From Flavobacteria bacterium GWA2_35_26 (lineage in GTDB: Bacteria; Bacteroidota; Bacteroidia; Flavobacteriales; Flavobacteriaceae), in contig MGWH01000002.1 of assembly GCA_001800905.1 (NCBI GenBank), forward strand, positions 767,032 to 831,031: a stretch of 64,000 nucleotides of DNA, in the 5' to 3' direction. Made by a program: the position numbers and the translations under genes. Below are positions 37,026 to 45,368 of this stretch, piece by piece. The notes below the pieces were generated by a model. That model searched no databases, was not told the origin of the DNA, and was given only the letters and a program-made list of their open reading frames with translations. Position 1 is the first letter of the stretch. Each line of letters starts with the position of its first letter.

Positions 37026-37670
37026 TTAGTTTGTTTTTAGTATTTTGTGTGAACCGTCACATTGCGGCATTTTTTTTGAAAGCCCGCAAGTACAATCGTT
37101 CATTCCTTTTCCGTCAATAATTTGATCTGTAAATTTATTAATCCTTGAAAATCTTGTCTCAGAATGTTTTGCTGCCGCAAAAAACAAATGATAGGCTCTT
37201 TGTCTTCCCGGCGTTAAAGACTCGAAAGCAACTTTAAGTTCAGGGTTTTTGGCAAAAGCAATTTCGAGTTCTTCAATACATTCAAATTTTGCTTCAGTAG
37301 TTTTTACAATTTTAACCCCGATTTTTTCAAGCTCAATTGCTTGATTAATATAATTACTGATAGCATTTCCCTTCTTATCTAAATCTTTATTTTCAGATAA
37401 TTTTATCATTCGTACATTTTGGGTGTTGTCCCCTGGTTTTTCTAATATTTCATACGAATCATTAAGGAAAGATCCTTTGAAAAACGAAACGCCGAAAGAA
37501 TTCTTAAAATTGAATATCATACACACATTCTTATTTTGAAATGTGTAACAAGGGGCATTCCATTTAAGTTCTTCCTTTAAATCCGCTTTAAGCACGATCG
37601 ATCGTAAACGATTTAATTCTTCTTTTCTATTTTTCTGCTCTTCAAAATAGTGGTCCAAATCAGCATTCAT
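37026..37670 (-). CDS. DUF1801/YdeI-type protein with C-terminal CDGSH iron-sulfur motif
   Basis: A 214-residue protein. Residues 1-115 look like a DUF1801 domain (ELKWNAPCYTFQNKNVCMIF), 120-180 like the YdeI/OmpD-associated module (ESLTPGRQRAYHLFFAAAK). The tail holds a full CDGSH motif, CTCGLSKKMPQCDGSH: Cys193, Cys195, Cys204 and His208 fit the mitoNEET-type 3Cys-1His ligand set for a [2Fe-2S] cluster. It lies inside the heme cluster between hemF and hemB, 5 nt from hemB. Its function is unknown; a redox or iron-related role is an inference from the motif and location. Confidence 0.8.
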   Translation of the reverse strand: MNADLDHYFEEQKNRKEELNRLRSIVLKADLKEELKWNAPCYTFQNKNVCMIFNFKNSFGVSFFKGSFLNDSYEILEKPGDNTQNVRMIKLSENKDLDKKGNAISNYINQAIELEKIGVKIVKTTEAKFECIEELEIAFAKNPELKVAFESLTPGRQRAYHLFFAAAKHSETRFSRINKFTDQIIDGKGMNDCTCGLSKKMPQCDGSHKILKTN

Positions 37671-37753
37671 AACTATAATTTAAAAAAAAATACTACCATT
37701 ATAAATTAAATGTATCGGTATTAATCCCTCAGCATTGTATCTTTCGCTTACAG

Positions 37754-38656
37754 TTAAATCCAATTTTTCGGATTTTCTAATATTCGAATTAATTTCTCTT
37801 CTTCACTCCCCGTTACCGGATGATGGTCGTAATGCCATTGCACATGAGGAGGTAAAGACATTAAAATACTTTCTATTCGGCCATTGGTTTTTAAGCCAAA
37901 TAAAGTGCCTTTGTCATGAACCAAATTAAATTCGACATATCGACCACGGCGAATTTCTTGCCAAGTTCTTTGCTCAGCTGAATAAGGTAAGTCTTTTCTT
38001 TTTGCCACGATGGGTAAATACGCCTCAAGGAATGAATTCCCAACTTCAGTAACAAAGTGGTACCAATCTTCCATTGTTTGTTCTTCGGTTGCTTTTAAAT
38101 AATCAAAGAATAAACCACCTATTCCACGCGCTTCATTTCTATGGGCGTTCCAAAAATAGGCATCGCATTGTTTTTTATATTTCGGATAAAAATCAGAATT
38201 ATGTTTGTCACAAGCCGTTTTACACATTTGGTGAAAATGTGTTGCATCTTCTTCAAACAAATAATACGGAGTCAAATCTTGGCCTCCGCCAAACCAACTA
38301 TTGATTACCTTTCCATTGTCGTCATACATTTCAAAATAACGCCAATTCGCATGTACCGTTGGCACCATCGGACTTTTAGGATGAATGACCAAACTCAATC
38401 CGCAGGCAAAAAAATCAGCTTCGCCTACGTTGAATAATTTCTGCATCGAATCGGGTAATTTTCCGTGAACGGCTGAAATGTTTACGCCTCCTTTTTCAAA
38501 TACGGAACCATTTTCTATCACCCGCGTTCTTCCGCCACCGCCTTCGGGTCTGTCCCAAAGATCTTCACGAAATTTAGCCACGCCATCTAGCTCCTCTAAT
38601 CCTTTACAGATTTGATCTTGTAGGTTTTGTATGTATTGGTAAAATTGGTCTTTCAT
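37754..38656 (-). CDS. hemF: Coproporphyrinogen III oxidase, aerobic
   Basis: HemF uses O2 to decarboxylate coproporphyrinogen III to protoporphyrinogen IX. The 300-residue protein shows RPEGGGGRTRVIENG near the N-terminus, SWFGGGQDLTPYYLFEEDA, and RGIGGLFFDYL with typical catalytic and binding residues, ending in SLPPHVQWHYDH. It belongs to the leftward heme cluster. The 38-nt spacer to hemE contains a short heptamer tandem (AGCTGTC, AGCTGTT, AGCT). An O2-dependent enzyme suggests an aerobic lifestyle. Confidence 0.96.
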   Translation of the reverse strand: MKDQFYQYIQNLQDQICKGLEELDGVAKFREDLWDRPEGGGGRTRVIENGSVFEKGGVNISAVHGKLPDSMQKLFNVGEADFFACGLSLVIHPKSPMVPTVHANWRYFEMYDDNGKVINSWFGGGQDLTPYYLFEEDATHFHQMCKTACDKHNSDFYPKYKKQCDAYFWNAHRNEARGIGGLFFDYLKATEEQTMEDWYHFVTEVGNSFLEAYLPIVAKRKDLPYSAEQRTWQEIRRGRYVEFNLVHDKGTLFGLKTNGRIESILMSLPPHVQWHYDHHPVTGSEEEKLIRILENPKNWI

Positions 38657-38694
38657 TGTAAATAGCGTTTAGCCAAAAGCTGTCAGCTGTTAGC

Positions 38695-39720
38695 TTATTT
38701 ATTGTACTCTTTAACTGCTTCCACAAATGCTTTCGCGTGATCTACCGGGATATTAGGTAAAATACCGTGACCTAAGTTGACGATATAATTGTCCTTGCCA
38801 AATTCGTCAATCATTTCGTGCACCATTTTTTTGATGGTTGGAATAGGTGACAACAAACGACTTGGATCAAAGTTTCCTTGTAAGGTAATGTTACCGCCTG
38901 TTAAATAGCGCGCATTTCTTGGTGAACAGGTCCAATCAACTCCTAAAGCTGACGCTTTCGATTTGGCCATATCGCCTAAAGCAAACCAACATCCTTTCCC
39001 GAAAACAATTACTTTGGTGTCGTCTGCCAAAGCTTCTACAATTTGGTTGATGTATTGCCAAGAAAATTCTTGATAATCTACTGGAGACAACATGCCGCCC
39101 CAAGAATCAAAAATCTGAATGGCGTTACAACCCGCTTTTACTTTTTCTTTCAGATATAAAATAGTAGTATCGGTAATTTTTTGCAATAAGGTGTGCGCCG
39201 CTACTGGATTAGAAAAACAAAATCCTTTGGCTGTATCAAAACTTTTAGACCCTTTTCCTTCTACAGCATAACAAAAAATCGTCCATGGTGAACCTGCAAA
39301 ACCAATTAATGGTACCTCATCGTTCAACATTTCTTTGGTCAATTTGATGGCGTCAAAGACATAACCCAAAGTTTCGTTGACATCTGGAACAAATACTTGA
39401 TTCACTTGTTCCATGGTTCGAATTGGGTTCGGGATTATCGGACCTAAGTTGTCTTTCAATTCAACATGAATTCCCATGGCTCTTGGTACTACCAAAATAT
39501 CAGAGAACAAAATTGCTGCGTCTGGTTTCACAATACGAATGGGTTGCACTGTAATTTCTGCTGCTAATTCAGGAGTTTCACAACGGGTGAAAAAATCATA
39601 TTTATCACGTAATGCTCTAAATTCTGGCAAATATCTTCCGGCTTGACGCATCATCCAAACAGGTGGGCGTTCTACTTTTTCGTTATTTAAGGCTCTTAAA
39701 AAAAGGTCGTTTTTAATCAT
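38695..39720 (-). CDS. hemE: Uroporphyrinogen decarboxylase
   Basis: HemE converts uroporphyrinogen III to coproporphyrinogen III. The 341-residue protein has the signature [20 protein letters not shown] with the substrate-binding Arg residues, the catalytic Asp in [11 protein letters not shown], and [16 protein letters not shown] and GHGILPN later. Length is standard. It sits 35 nt downstream of hemD in the leftward cluster. Confidence 0.97.
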   Translation of the reverse strand: MIKNDLFLRALNNEKVERPPVWMMRQAGRYLPEFRALRDKYDFFTRCETPELAAEITVQPIRIVKPDAAILFSDILVVPRAMGIHVELKDNLGPIIPNPIRTMEQVNQVFVPDVNETLGYVFDAIKLTKEMLNDEVPLIGFAGSPWTIFCYAVEGKGSKSFDTAKGFCFSNPVAAHTLLQKITDTTILYLKEKVKAGCNAIQIFDSWGGMLSPVDYQEFSWQYINQIVEALADDTKVIVFGKGCWFALGDMAKSKASALGVDWTCSPRNARYLTGGNITLQGNFDPSRLLSPIPTIKKMVHEMIDEFGKDNYIVNLGHGILPNIPVDHAKAFVEAVKEYNK

Positions 39721-39755
39721 TTGTTTTTTATATTAAACCTGAAAGGGTTTTGAAA

Positions 39756-40433
39756 TTAATTGTATTCTTCGATCACATCCGCGAGTAACTCTTCAATAGA
39801 AGGTTGTGGCGCAACAATGATATTTTTAGTGGCTTTTTCTAAGGCTTCGGCTGTCGTTTCGCCAATGCAAAAGCACAATTCTTTTTTGATGGTATTGTCT
39901 TTCAAATAACTGGCAACTCCAGACGGGCTAAAAAATAAAATCGCATCTACGGCATTCGTTATTTTATGTGGGTTCAACTTGGTTTCATACACTTCAATTT
40001 CATTGAACTCAATACCGGCTTCTTCTAATGCCAAAGGCAAAGTCTCTTTTCTCAAATTACCACTAAAAAAAGTGTAGTTTGCATTGGCATAAATTAAACT
40101 GATAATCTCAGCTAAATCTTCCGCATAATCAGCATAGGCAACGACTTCAAAACCGGCATCGGTCAAAATTGTTTTGCTTTTTACGCCAACGCAAAAAACT
40201 TTTTTTTGTTGAAGTTCCGATTTTAATTCCTCATATTGGAGATGACTTAAAAAACTGCGAACCGCATTCTGACTCGTGAAAATCAAATTGTCTTTGATTC
40301 CTTTTAATTCGAAGTTCTTAGTTGCCACCTCAATAAAATTGGATTCCAAAACCTCCAAACCAACATCGGTCAAGACTTGTTTTTGATGACTCAAGAGTAC
40401 CTTTGTCGATAAAATGCGTGTTGGAGTTGCCAT
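39756..40433 (-). CDS. hemD: Uroporphyrinogen-III synthase
   Basis: HemD closes and inverts ring D of hydroxymethylbilane. The 225-residue protein has the two-domain, low-conservation HemD plan: IFTSQNAVRSFL in the first domain and DAILFFSPSGVASYL followed by CFCIGETTAEAL in the second. Identification is strengthened by position: its ATG overlaps the hemC stop by one base (TAATG), a classical hemC-hemD arrangement. Confidence 0.93.
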   Translation of the reverse strand: MATPTRILSTKVLLSHQKQVLTDVGLEVLESNFIEVATKNFELKGIKDNLIFTSQNAVRSFLSHLQYEELKSELQQKKVFCVGVKSKTILTDAGFEVVAYADYAEDLAEIISLIYANANYTFFSGNLRKETLPLALEEAGIEFNEIEVYETKLNPHKITNAVDAILFFSPSGVASYLKDNTIKKELCFCIGETTAEALEKATKNIIVAPQPSIEELLADVIEEYN

Positions 40434-41356
40434 TATTTTTTCAATTGGTTTTTAATTTCAACCATTAATTCGGCACCTCCGTTATTCAAAATTTCTTGAG
40501 CAGAATGAAATCCTAATTTTTTCCACTCCGATATATCCACTGATTTTTCGATTTCTATTTTTTGTTTTCCGTCCACCGAGAACAATACCCCTTTGAATTC
40601 GATCGTGTCTTTTTCTTCGTCGTATTGTGCCAAAGCGCCAATAGGTGCTGTACAACCTCCCTCTAAAGTCTTTAAAAACTGTCTTTCGATATAGGTGCAA
40701 ATCTCGGTTTCAATATCGTTCAACTGACTCACAGCCTCCTTGGTAAATTCGTCATTTGCCATAGCCACAACCAGCATAGCGCCTTGTGCTGGAGCTGGAA
40801 TCATCCAATCCAGATTGATATAATTGTCTGGCTTCAAATTGATTCGTTCCAAGCCTGCAGCGGCAAAAACGGCTCCGTTCCAATCGCTTTCGGCTAATTT
40901 TTGCATGCGGGTATTTACATTCCCTCGTAAATCGACCACTTGGTGATTTGGGTATTTGTGCCACCATTGGGCTTGACGACGCAAACTTCCAGTGGCAATA
41001 GTTCCTGTTGTAGTAAGAAAATCCAAATTGCCTTTGTGTACTAAAATATCCAAGGTGTTCGCGCGCTCCAAAACGGCCGCTTGAACAATCCCTTGAGGTA
41101 AAGCAGTAGGGACATCTTTCATGGAATGCACCGCAATATCTACCTGACCATTGATCATCGCAATATCCAAGGTTTTGGTAAAAATACCTGTGATGCCCAA
41201 TTCGTACAAGGGTTTATCAAGAATAATATCACCTTGCGATTTTACGGCCACAATTTCGGTGGTGTAGCCTAAATCATTCAGTTTTTTCTGAACGGTATGG
41301 GCTTGCCAAAGTGCCAATTCGCTATCACGAGTTCCTATGCGTATGGTCTTACTCAT
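40433..41356 (-). CDS. hemC: Hydroxymethylbilane synthase (porphobilinogen deaminase)
   Basis: HemC polymerises four porphobilinogens on a dipyrromethane cofactor. The 307-residue protein begins with IRIGTRDSELALWQA, carries the catalytic Asp in AVHSMKDVPT, the Arg-rich GTGSLRR-type loop (ATGSLRRQAQWW) and the cofactor-attachment Cys in LEGGCTAPIGA. Its start overlaps the hemA stop by one base (TAATG) and its stop overlaps the hemD start in the same way. Confidence 0.97.
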   Translation of the reverse strand: MSKTIRIGTRDSELALWQAHTVQKKLNDLGYTTEIVAVKSQGDIILDKPLYELGITGIFTKTLDIAMINGQVDIAVHSMKDVPTALPQGIVQAAVLERANTLDILVHKGNLDFLTTTGTIATGSLRRQAQWWHKYPNHQVVDLRGNVNTRMQKLAESDWNGAVFAAAGLERINLKPDNYINLDWMIPAPAQGAMLVVAMANDEFTKEAVSQLNDIETEICTYIERQFLKTLEGGCTAPIGALAQYDEEKDTIEFKGVLFSVDGKQKIEIEKSVDISEWKKLGFHSAQEILNNGGAELMVEIKNQLKK

Positions 41357-42612
41357 TATTTTGTGGTTTCGCCAATATTAAACACTTTCTCAATCCACTC
41401 GATACTTTCATCCACCATCGTTTCTTCATCTTTCAAGTGATTAGCAAAATGATTGGTGATTTTTTGAATGATTCTATTGCTGATGATTTCAGCTTGTTCT
41501 TCGTTAAAATCGGCTAATTTTTTTCGTTGAAAATTCAACTCACCGACTTTAATCGAATGTAATTTTTCTTTTAACGCATGAATCGTTGGAGCAAATTTTC
41601 GCCCTTTGGACCAAGTCAAAAATTCTTCTTTGATTTCTTCAATAATAGCCTCTGCAGCAGGAATATGTTTCTTTCTGTTTTCTAAAGTTTCATCCGTAAT
41701 TTGAGATAAATAATCCATGTGAACCAAAGTAACGCCTTCTACATCTTCTACATTTTCATTCACATTTTTTGGGATGGATAAATCCAAAATCAACAAGGGC
41801 TTTTTCAAATTCAAAATGGTTTTGTCCACCGTTGGATTCTGAGCGCCCGTTGCGACTACTAAAACATCTGCTTTTTGGATTTCCAATTGCAAGTCGGCAT
41901 AATCCTTAACCACCACATCTAGTTTTTGAGCCAATTTTTCGGCTTTGTCTTTGGTACGGTTAATTAAAGTAATTTGTTCGTGTTTAGAATGTTTGACTAA
42001 ATTTTCGCAGGTGTTTCTTCCGATTTTACCGGTCCCAAAAAGCAAAATATTTTTGTCGCCAATCTCCTCTACATTATTTAAAATGTACTGCACCGAAGCA
42101 AAAGAAACCGAAGTGGCCCCCGATGAAATCTCGGTATCAGTTTTGATTTTTTTACTGGCTTGGATCACCGCATTAATTAAACGCTCTTGAAAAGCATTCA
42201 CTAAATTCACGGATTTGGCTTGAAAAAAACTAGTTTTTATTTGAGAAATAATCTCGAAGTCACCTAAGATTTGGCTGTCTAATCCGGTCCCCACTCTAAA
42301 AAGGTGGCCAACAGCTTCTTTATTTTTAAAAACAAAACCATATTTTTGAAACGCTTCAACTGAACCTTGACTGTTTTCGCAAATCAATTTAATCAATTGG
42401 AAAGGGTGTTCAGCAAAACCGTAAATTTCGGTTCTGTTACAAGTAGAGGTTACGATCAAACTTTCAATTCCTTCGTTTTTTGCTTGCTCCAACAGGCGCA
42501 TTTTGGCAACTGCATCCAAACTAAATTTTCCTCTTATCTCGGCATCAGCTTTTTTATAGCTCAGGCCAACGGCATAAAAAGAATGAGGTTTTGATGTGTG
42601 ATGGTTCTCCAT
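41356..42612 (-). CDS. hemA: Glutamyl-tRNA reductase
   Basis: HemA reduces glutamyl-tRNA-Glu with NADPH to glutamate-1-semialdehyde, the committed step of the C5 heme pathway. The 418-residue protein has the catalytic Cys58 in STCNRTEIYGF, the substrate region VGTGLDSQILGD, the NADPH loop LLFGTGKIGRNT and a C-terminal dimerisation helix. It heads the leftward cluster hemA-C-D-E-F-YdeI-B. A minus-strand -7 box TATTTTTG lies at 42639-42646. The partner aminotransferase hemL is not in the window. Confidence 0.97.
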   Translation of the reverse strand: MENHHTSKPHSFYAVGLSYKKADAEIRGKFSLDAVAKMRLLEQAKNEGIESLIVTSTCNRTEIYGFAEHPFQLIKLICENSQGSVEAFQKYGFVFKNKEAVGHLFRVGTGLDSQILGDFEIISQIKTSFFQAKSVNLVNAFQERLINAVIQASKKIKTDTEISSGATSVSFASVQYILNNVEEIGDKNILLFGTGKIGRNTCENLVKHSKHEQITLINRTKDKAEKLAQKLDVVVKDYADLQLEIQKADVLVVATGAQNPTVDKTILNLKKPLLILDLSIPKNVNENVEDVEGVTLVHMDYLSQITDETLENRKKHIPAAEAIIEEIKEEFLTWSKGRKFAPTIHALKEKLHSIKVGELNFQRKKLADFNEEQAEIISNRIIQKITNHFANHLKDEETMVDESIEWIEKVFNIGETTK

Positions 42613-42635
42613 ATAGTATACTTTTCTAAAAAGTG

Positions 42636-42646
42636 GTACAAAAATA
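42636..42646 (-). promoter_or_regulatory. -7 element of the hemA promoter
   Basis: On the minus strand TATTTTTGTAC includes the TAnnTTTG box (42639-42646), 27 nt from the hemA ATG. No clean TTG is found at normal spacing. The same 11-mer occurs on the plus strand at 42741-42751. Confidence 0.5.
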
Positions 42647-42740
42647 TCACTAAGGCTTTGATAAAAGTAACGCTATAAGGTCTAAATGTGTCGCTGAATG
42701 TTTTTTTGAATTGAAATAGCACTTTTATAGTAAAAAAATC

Positions 42741-42751
42741 TATTTTTGTAC
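42741..42751 (+). promoter_or_regulatory. -7 element of the araC-hemH-hemJ promoter
   Basis: TATTTTTGTAC includes the TAnnTTTG box (42741-42748), about 95 nt before the regulator ATG at 42843. A proper -33 TTG is lacking, which may point to activator dependence. It mirrors the hemA element across a 94-bp spacer. Confidence 0.5.
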
Positions 42752-42842
42752 TAAAATCAAGTCTATTTAAATTCGGTTTTAGAACGATTTAAAATCCTAA
42801 TCTTGAAATATAATCCTTTTGGGTTGTTAAAAAAATATCGCT

Positions 42843-43715
42843 ATGGGTTCACAAGAAGTTATAAAAATTGAGGACGACTTTACGCTCATCCGCTTTCAAA
42901 ATGATAGTGCCGAACCGTTTCATGCACAACGTGAAGTGGGTAGTGGGCTGATTCAGTTTCATTTTGGAATTAAAGGGAATGCTAAATTCATTTTCAATCA
43001 AGGCAATTATGCCTTGGAATTAAAGGAAGAAAAATCGCTTCTTTTATACAATCCACAAAAAGAATTGCCTTTGAATTTAGAATTGGCTCCCAATTCTTGG
43101 GTGATTTCGGTAATTATTTCGATCAAAAAATTTCATGCTTTATTCTCTACCGAAGCCAACTATATCACTTTTTTAAGTCCTGACAATAAAGATAAAAAGT
43201 ATTATAACGAAGGAAATATCAGTCCGTCTATGGCAATTGTATTAAGTCAATTGTTCCATTACAGCTTGCATCCTTCTATCAAAAACTTGTATTACAAAGG
43301 TAAAGGCTACGAATTGTTGAGTTTGTATTTCAATAAAAGTGAAGACCCGAATGCTGAGCAATGTCCGTTTTTAATTGACGAAGACAATGTGTTCAAAATC
43401 AAAAAAGCCAAAGAAATTATCATTGCCAATATGGCCGAACCGCCAGGATTACAAGAATTAGCCGACCAAGTAGGGCTCAATTTGAAAAAATTAAAAATGG
43501 GATTCAAACAAATTTATGGCGATACCGTTTATGGGTTTCTGTTTGATTACAAAATGGATTATGCCCGAAAATTACTCGATAGCGGCTCCTATAATGTCAA
43601 CGAAGTAGGATTGAAAATTGGCTACAGCACCGGAAGTCATTTTATTGCGGCTTTCAAGAAAAAATTTGCCACTACCCCAAAAAAATATTTAATGTCAATT
43701 AACACAACCGTATAA
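42843..43715 (+). CDS. AraC family regulator, PchR-like, in the heme locus
   Basis: A 290-residue regulator. The N-terminal ligand domain (1-185) is followed by a double helix-turn-helix AraC domain (about 195-285: LQELADQVGLNLKKLKMGFK, YARKLLDSGSYNVNEVGLKI, GSHFIAAFKKKFATTPKKYL). The linker KGKGYELLSLYF and the EPPGLQELAD start are like PchR, the Pseudomonas siderophore-responsive activator. It lies directly upstream of hemH (9-nt gap) and divergent from hemA, so heme or iron control of both transcripts is the likely role. The ligand is not known. Confidence 0.87.
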   Translation: MGSQEVIKIEDDFTLIRFQNDSAEPFHAQREVGSGLIQFHFGIKGNAKFIFNQGNYALELKEEKSLLLYNPQKELPLNLELAPNSWVISVIISIKKFHALFSTEANYITFLSPDNKDKKYYNEGNISPSMAIVLSQLFHYSLHPSIKNLYYKGKGYELLSLYFNKSEDPNAEQCPFLIDEDNVFKIKKAKEIIIANMAEPPGLQELADQVGLNLKKLKMGFKQIYGDTVYGFLFDYKMDYARKLLDSGSYNVNEVGLKIGYSTGSHFIAAFKKKFATTPKKYLMSINTTV

Positions 43716-43724
43716 AATAAAAAA

Positions 43725-44744
43725 ATGAAAGGAGTATTATTAGTTAACCTTGGTTCCCCAGAAAGCCCAACTGCTAAAGACGTAAAACCCTATTTGGATG
43801 AATTTTTAATGGACAAATACGTCATTGACGTTCCGTTTTTATTGCGCGCTTTATTAGTTCGTGGGATTATTTTACAAACAAGACCCAAAAAATCAGCGGA
43901 AGCCTATGCTAGAATTTGGACCAGCGAAGGTTCTCCTTTGATCGTGATTTCTAAAAAAATGCACGAAAAAGTGAAAACTTTGGTAGATATTCCTGTGGCA
44001 TTATCGATGCGATACGGCACCATGACCATTTTAAAAGGACTACAAGAATTGCACGATAAAGGCGTGACCGAGGTGCTGCTTTTTCCTTTGTATCCGCAAC
44101 ATGCTATGGCTTCTACCACCACTATTTTAGTATTGGCAGAAGAACTTCGCGCCAAGCATTTCCCTGATATGAAATTTACAACCGTTCCGGCTTTTTACAA
44201 CAAACCTGGATATATTGAAGCCTTGTCTAATTCGATCAAAAAACACTTAGAAGGTTTTGATTACGATCATTTATTGTTTTCGTATCACGGAATTCCAAAA
44301 CGTCACATTCGCAAAACCGATATTACCAAATCACATTGTAAAATTGATGGTTCGTGTTGCAATACGCCTTCACCGGCGCATGAATTTTGTTACCGTCACC
44401 AATGTTATGAAACTACAAAACAAGTAGTGAAGGCATTAGGAATTCCCGAAGGAAAATACAGCCAAACCTTCCAATCTCGATTAGCGGGTGACAAATGGTT
44501 AACGCCGTATACCGATGTCGAAGTGAATAAAATGCCTGAAAAAGGAATTAAAAAATTAGCCGTGGTAACTCCCGCTTTTGTAGCTGATTGTTTGGAAACA
44601 TTGGAAGAAATTGCAATGGAAGCTAACGAAGAATTTTTACATCATGGAGGTGAAGAATTTATGGCTATTCCATGTATGAACGACGAAGACGAATGGTGTG
44701 GCGTGGTTGCCAATTGGATTGAAGAATTTAAAAACAACAAATAG
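43725..44744 (+). CDS. hemH: Ferrochelatase
   Basis: HemH inserts Fe2+ into protoporphyrin IX. The 339-residue protein starts GVLLVNLGSPESPTAKDV and carries the catalytic His in LFSYHGIPKRHIRK. The segment after it is unusually Cys-rich: CKIDGSCC, then CYRHQC (five Cys in about 26 residues), which could bind a metal or cluster, as some bacterial ferrochelatases do. The C-terminal EECEE-type region reads VADCLETLEEIAMEA. It is 9 nt after the regulator and 8 nt before hemJ. Confidence 0.96.
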   Translation: MKGVLLVNLGSPESPTAKDVKPYLDEFLMDKYVIDVPFLLRALLVRGIILQTRPKKSAEAYARIWTSEGSPLIVISKKMHEKVKTLVDIPVALSMRYGTMTILKGLQELHDKGVTEVLLFPLYPQHAMASTTTILVLAEELRAKHFPDMKFTTVPAFYNKPGYIEALSNSIKKHLEGFDYDHLLFSYHGIPKRHIRKTDITKSHCKIDGSCCNTPSPAHEFCYRHQCYETTKQVVKALGIPEGKYSQTFQSRLAGDKWLTPYTDVEVNKMPEKGIKKLAVVTPAFVADCLETLEEIAMEANEEFLHHGGEEFMAIPCMNDEDEWCGVVANWIEEFKNNK

Positions 44745-44752
44745 TTGAGCCC

Positions 44753-45292
44753 ATGTACGACTACCTAAAATCATTGCACTTAATATTTGTCATCACTTGG
44801 TTTGCTGGATTGTTTTATATCGTGCGCCTATTTGTGTACCAAATTGAAACTTCTGAAAAACCATCCCCTGAAAAAGAAATTTTGCAGGAACAATTCAAGA
44901 TTATGAGTTACCGTTTGTGGTATATCATCACTTGGCCTTCGGCGATTTTAGCTAGTTTTTTTGCTTTTTGGATGTTGTTTTTCACCGAATTGGGCAATGC
45001 TTGGTTGCAAATGCCATGGATGCATGTGAAATTAGGATTTGTATTCTTGTTGTATTTGTACCATTTGAAATGCCACCAAATTTTCAAACAATTGCAAAAT
45101 AACGAGGTAAAACATACGGGGAATTTCATGCGCATTTGGAATGAAGGAGCTACTTTAATATTATTCGCAGTCGTGTTTTTAGTGATTTTAAAAAATGCCG
45201 TGAATTGGATTTATGGCGTAATTGGAATCTTTTTGTTTTCCATTCTCATCCTGCTTGGATTTAAATTTTACAAACGAATACGAGAAAAGTAG
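44753..45292 (+). CDS. hemJ: Protoporphyrinogen IX oxidase HemJ
   Basis: A 179-residue membrane protein with four to five helices. HemJ oxidises protoporphyrinogen IX to protoporphyrin IX and replaces HemG/HemY in many bacteria. Conserved features are His9 in SLHLIFVITWFAGLFYIVRL, the LWYIITWPSAIL segment and a late charged helix (FMRIWNEGATLIL). Older annotation would call it a CopD-like protein. Its place right after ferrochelatase, with no other protoporphyrinogen oxidase present, supports HemJ. Confidence 0.88.
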   Translation: MYDYLKSLHLIFVITWFAGLFYIVRLFVYQIETSEKPSPEKEILQEQFKIMSYRLWYIITWPSAILASFFAFWMLFFTELGNAWLQMPWMHVKLGFVFLLYLYHLKCHQIFKQLQNNEVKHTGNFMRIWNEGATLILFAVVFLVILKNAVNWIYGVIGIFLFSILILLGFKFYKRIREK

Positions 45293-45364
45293 TAACTAGT
45301 AAATAGTGATTAGTAAATAGTTGATCACTAGTTACAAGGAACTAATCACTAATCACTAATCACT
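45291..45364. repeat. Heptamer tandem and inverted repeats between hemJ and the kinase gene
   Basis: Three tandem copies of AATCACT (45344-45364) are preceded by the inverted unit AGTGATTAGT (45305-45314), which pairs with ACTAATCACT (45341-45350). AGTAACTAGT and ACTAGTTAC also pair. The whole spacer between the genes is built from these units. It is a simple-sequence spacer, not a CRISPR array. Confidence 0.65.
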
Positions 45365-45368
45365 CAAT

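Noticed and set aside
45291..45364. CRISPR-like array
   Set aside because: Units are only 7 bp with no unique spacers and no cas genes nearby; it is a simple tandem repeat.
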